From Deltaproteobacteria bacterium Ga0077539 (GTDB lineage Bacteria > Myxococcota_A > Polyangia > Polyangiales > Ga0077539), in NCBI GenBank assembly GCA_001465015.1, contig LNEO01000332.1, positions 1-64,000 of the forward strand: a DNA stretch of 64,000 nt. The letters run 5' to 3'. Made by a program: the position numbers and the translations under genes. The notes below the pieces were generated by a model, which searched no databases, was not told the DNA's origin, and was given only the letters and a program-made list of their open reading frames with translations. Below are positions 62,025-64,000 of this stretch, piece after piece (within the stretch, counting starts at the first letter, position 1; the number at the start of each line of letters is the position of its first letter).

Positions 62025-63071
62025 TCACACCACGAGCATCGCGTCGCCGAACTCGTGACCCAGCAGTCCTGCGCGCTCGGCGTCGAGCGCTGCGCGCGAC
62101 AGGGTCTCGTCGTCGATCAGCGAGCGAAGCAGCGCTCCGTGGCTCGAAGATGGGTCGTGCACGCCCGTGAGGATCCCTGTGACGAGGCGAGCTCTCTCGT
62201 TGGGGCCGAGCCTGAGCGAGGTCTGTCCGAGGCCTGCTCGAATCGAAGGCCCGTCGCTCCGTCGCGCGGCGGACTCGAGCGCGCGCATCGCGCCGGTGCC
62301 GACGGCGATGATGGGGCGCCCTTCGGCGCTCGCGCGATCGACGATCGACGCGGTTCTCTCGGGGATTTCGTAGCGTTCGTCCAAGGGAAAGAGCGCGTCC
62401 AGCGCCTCGTCTCCCGTCGACGAGAGCCCGGTCCCGTGCGTGAGCGAGGCGATCTCGACGCCCTTTTCTCGGAGCGACGCGACGAGCGCCCACGAGAGCG
62501 CGTAGCCCGAAGACGGCGCTTCGACCGCCACGGGCCGCGTCGCGAACGGCGTCTGCACGCTCCACAAGGGCAGCGGCTCGCGCACGTACGAGTACTGCAC
62601 GGGGCGACCGTGGGCGTAGAGCGCTTCTGCCAGCGAGCGGCCAGGATCCGTCGCGGACAGCGAGACCCACAAGAGTCGTTGGTGGGCCTCGTGCACGCGA
62701 ACGACGGTGGCCTCGATGGGCCCGAGGTGGAGGCGAGCTCCAACGGCGAGCGGGCGGGGCAGCGGGCGCTCTTCGGTGGGCGTTCGAAAGTCTCCGGCGC
62801 CGAAGAGCACCGCGCGCACGATGTCCTCGCCGGGAGCGTCGAAGCGAGGGGCTTCGGCGAGCCGGAGCTCGACGGGATCGCCGTGCGGGTTGGTTCCGTG
62901 CAGCGAGGCCGGAATGGTGGCGGCGTCGTTGAGGACGAGCACCGCGCCGCGCTCGATCCAGCGAGCGAGCGCGGGGCTTCTCGACAGCTCGAGCGGGCGC
63001 GCGTCCCGGCTCAGACGCAAGACGCGGGTCTCTTCGGGGCGCTCGCGGCGCCGAGCGGCCGCGGCGATCAC
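62025..63071 (-). CDS. QueA-like protein with altered active-site motifs
   Basis: The 348-residue product resembles S-adenosylmethionine:tRNA ribosyltransferase-isomerase (QueA): an RGAVLVLNDAATIPASL start region, YSYVREPLPLWSVQTPFA, and LTGVHDPSSSHGALL near the end. The QueA hallmark GSVAAPTAGLHF is replaced by PVAVEAPSSGYALSW, and the N-terminal 30 residues are shorter. No queC/queD/queE/tgt genes are near. It may be a paralogue with another substrate rather than true QueA. GTG 63071 overlaps the SDR stop (GTGA), so it is translated after the SDR. Confidence 0.78.
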   Translation of the reverse strand: MIAAAARRRERPEETRVLRLSRDARPLELSRSPALARWIERGAVLVLNDAATIPASLHGTNPHGDPVELRLAEAPRFDAPGEDIVRAVLFGAGDFRTPTEERPLPRPLAVGARLHLGPIEATVVRVHEAHQRLLWVSLSATDPGRSLAEALYAHGRPVQYSYVREPLPLWSVQTPFATRPVAVEAPSSGYALSWALVASLREKGVEIASLTHGTGLSSTGDEALDALFPLDERYEIPERTASIVDRASAEGRPIIAVGTGAMRALESAARRSDGPSIRAGLGQTSLRLGPNERARLVTGILTGVHDPSSSHGALLRSLIDDETLSRAALDAERAGLLGHEFGDAMLVV

Positions 63072-63787
63072 GACGTCACCTCTGCGGCGATCAACCGAGC
63101 GCCGTTGGGCGCGAGCTCGTCGCGGGCGATCAGCGCCAGCACGCGCGTCGCGACGGACTCGGGCGACGCGAGGGCCGCGCGGTCGGCCTCGGGCATCGCG
63201 CGCGCGTGCAGCTCGGTGTCCATCTCGCCGGGGTCCACAGAGAACGACCGCACACGAGTGCCTTCGAGCTCGACGGCGAAGCTCCTGGCGAGCTGCTCCA
63301 TCGCGGCCTTGCTCGTGCCGTAGGCGCCCCACGTTGGATACGCCGTGGTTGCTGCGTCGGAGGTGATGTGCACGAGCGCGCCTCGGTCTCGAAGGAGCAT
63401 CGACGGCAAGACCGCTTTGCTCAGCCGAAACGGCCCCAGGACATGAACGCCGATCGCGTGCTCGAGGTCCTCGCAGTCGGTGTCGAGCATCGGTCGAAGC
63501 GTCGACGGCCCCAGCGTCGCTGCGTTGTGCACGAGGACGTCGATCGGTCCGACGAGCGCGACGGCGGCGCCCGTGCACTTGTAGACGGCGTCTTTGTCGG
63601 CGACGTCGGCGACGATCGCGTGCGCGATCAGGCCCTCGGCGCGCAGCGCTGCGGCGATCTCTCGGACGCGCTCGGAGCGCGACAAGAGCACGACCCGGGC
63701 GCCCCTTCGAGCCGCTTGCCGCGCGAGCGCCTCGCCCAGGCCTCGGCTCGCGCCGGTGATCAACATCGTGGTGTCTTCGAGCTTCAT
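63068..63787 (-). CDS. Short-chain dehydrogenase/reductase
   Basis: The 239-residue classical SDR has TGASRGLG (residues 11-18) for NAD(P) binding, Asn88 in HNAA, Ser143, Tyr156 and Lys160 (YGTSK) as the catalytic residues, and the DPGEMDTELH C-terminal lobe of the family. It should oxidise or reduce a small carbonyl/alcohol; the substrate is unknown. GAGGACACC before ATG 63787 supplies the ribosome binding site. It is coupled by overlap to the QueA-like gene, so the two form an operon. Confidence 0.92.
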   Translation of the reverse strand: MKLEDTTMLITGASRGLGEALARQAARRGARVVLLSRSERVREIAAALRAEGLIAHAIVADVADKDAVYKCTGAAVALVGPIDVLVHNAATLGPSTLRPMLDTDCEDLEHAIGVHVLGPFRLSKAVLPSMLLRDRGALVHITSDAATTAYPTWGAYGTSKAAMEQLARSFAVELEGTRVRSFSVDPGEMDTELHARAMPEADRAALASPESVATRVLALIARDELAPNGARLIAAEVTS

Positions 63788-63894
63788 GGTGTCCTCGCTT
63801 TCTTCTTGCGAGGACAGTGAATAGGACCACTTGGGCAGAATACCGGCGCGCGCGCCAAAAGATTGGCGTTGGGTTACTCTGTGCGCGAAGGTGC

Positions 63895-64000
63895 ATGATG
63901 AAGTCGGAGAAGGACGAGGACGACACGACCGCAGCGAGGCTGGCGGCCAACGTGCGCGCGCTGCGCGAGGCGCGAGGATTGACGCAAGCGCAAGCGGCGA
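63895..64000 (+). CDS. XRE-family transcriptional regulator, start only (cut by window end)
   Basis: The first 35 codons are visible before the window ends. After a charged start (MMKSEKDEDD) the sequence reads ARLAANVRALREARGLTQAQ, the first helix and turn of an HTH-XRE domain. Two in-frame ATGs (63895 and 63898) are possible starts. It is divergent from the SDR gene. Anything beyond the first HTH helices is unknown. Confidence 0.75.
   Translation, partial: MMKSEKDEDDTTAARLAANVRALREARGLTQAQAA

Noticed and set aside
62025-63071. Naming the gene queA
   Set aside because: The key QueA motif is substituted and there is no queuosine context, so only a QueA-like label is justified.

Overview
This window is GC-rich bacterial DNA with the habits of a myxobacterium (Myxococcota, probably Polyangiales; family-level placement is inference). 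Reasons: Asp-rich and Cys-rich lipoproteins with Asp/Thr/Gly linkers, several Ser/Thr protein kinases, sigma54 enhancer-binding proteins, a soluble-guanylate-cyclase-like NO sensor, bactofilin and PspA, and tight operons with ATGA/GTGA overlaps. I saw no rRNA, tRNA, CRISPR array or transposase gene.

Layout. 0.2-11.3 kb: a VWA lipoprotein, a two-TM protein with PQQGY repeats, a Cys-rich lipoprotein, a TetR regulator, an amidase-signature hydrolase, a small HD hydrolase of the (p)ppGpp type, a tandem TerB protein, a kynureninase-like PLP enzyme and a GT2 glycosyltransferase. 11.5-14.5 kb: a less GC-rich patch opening with a long inverted repeat and holding a HAD phosphatase, a divergent trans-isoprenyl-diphosphate-synthase-fold protein and a small SpoIIAA-like protein; it looks like a compact terpene-type locus. 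14.8-21.5 kb: a nucleoside hydrolase lipoprotein, two divergent Ser/Thr kinases, a REP-like repeat pair and a Cys-rich/ferritin-like lipoprotein. 21.5-28.6 kb: a signalling block with two NtrC-type sigma54 activators, an RNase Sa-like guanyl ribonuclease translationally coupled to the first activator, an unknown protein, then a stand-alone H-NOX protein and a hybrid kinase that starts with an H-NOX-associated (HNOBA) domain and ends with receiver and HPt domains.

28.7-49.1 kb: a surface or exo-polysaccharide cluster. It has an initiating sugar-phosphate transferase, Wzx-like flippase, Wzy/ligase-like polymerase, Wzz/GumC-like co-polymerase, Wza-like export lipoprotein, five GT4 or GT2 glycosyltransferases plus one GT26 enzyme, a deacetylase, a methyltransferase, and an unusual nucleotidyltransferase-like and alkaline-phosphatase-superfamily pair. 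Inside it lie the three parts of a partner-switching system: a STAS antagonist, an RsbW-like ATPase and a receiver-PP2C phosphatase. The last glycosyltransferase gene runs by overlap straight into hisB-hisH-hisA (49.1-51.1 kb).

51.1-64 kb is mostly housekeeping and accessory: a lipoprotein, an MFS permease divergent from a Mg-type hemB, a Cys-poor FmdB-like protein whose start codon overlaps that of an APH-like kinase, a lipoprotein, an HSL-family esterase, a LOG-family protein, an M20 carbamoylase/allantoate-amidohydrolase-like enzyme, an FmdB zinc ribbon protein, PspA, a YbjN-like protein, a bactofilin, a degenerate QueA-like protein coupled to an SDR, and the beginning of an XRE regulator cut by the window end.

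The best candidates for something new are the H-NOX/HNOBA phosphorelay with its neighbouring sigma54 activators, the sigma54-activator/ribonuclease/unknown-protein operon, and the HAD plus divergent prenyl-synthase locus. All functional statements are homology-by-eye; no database search was run.
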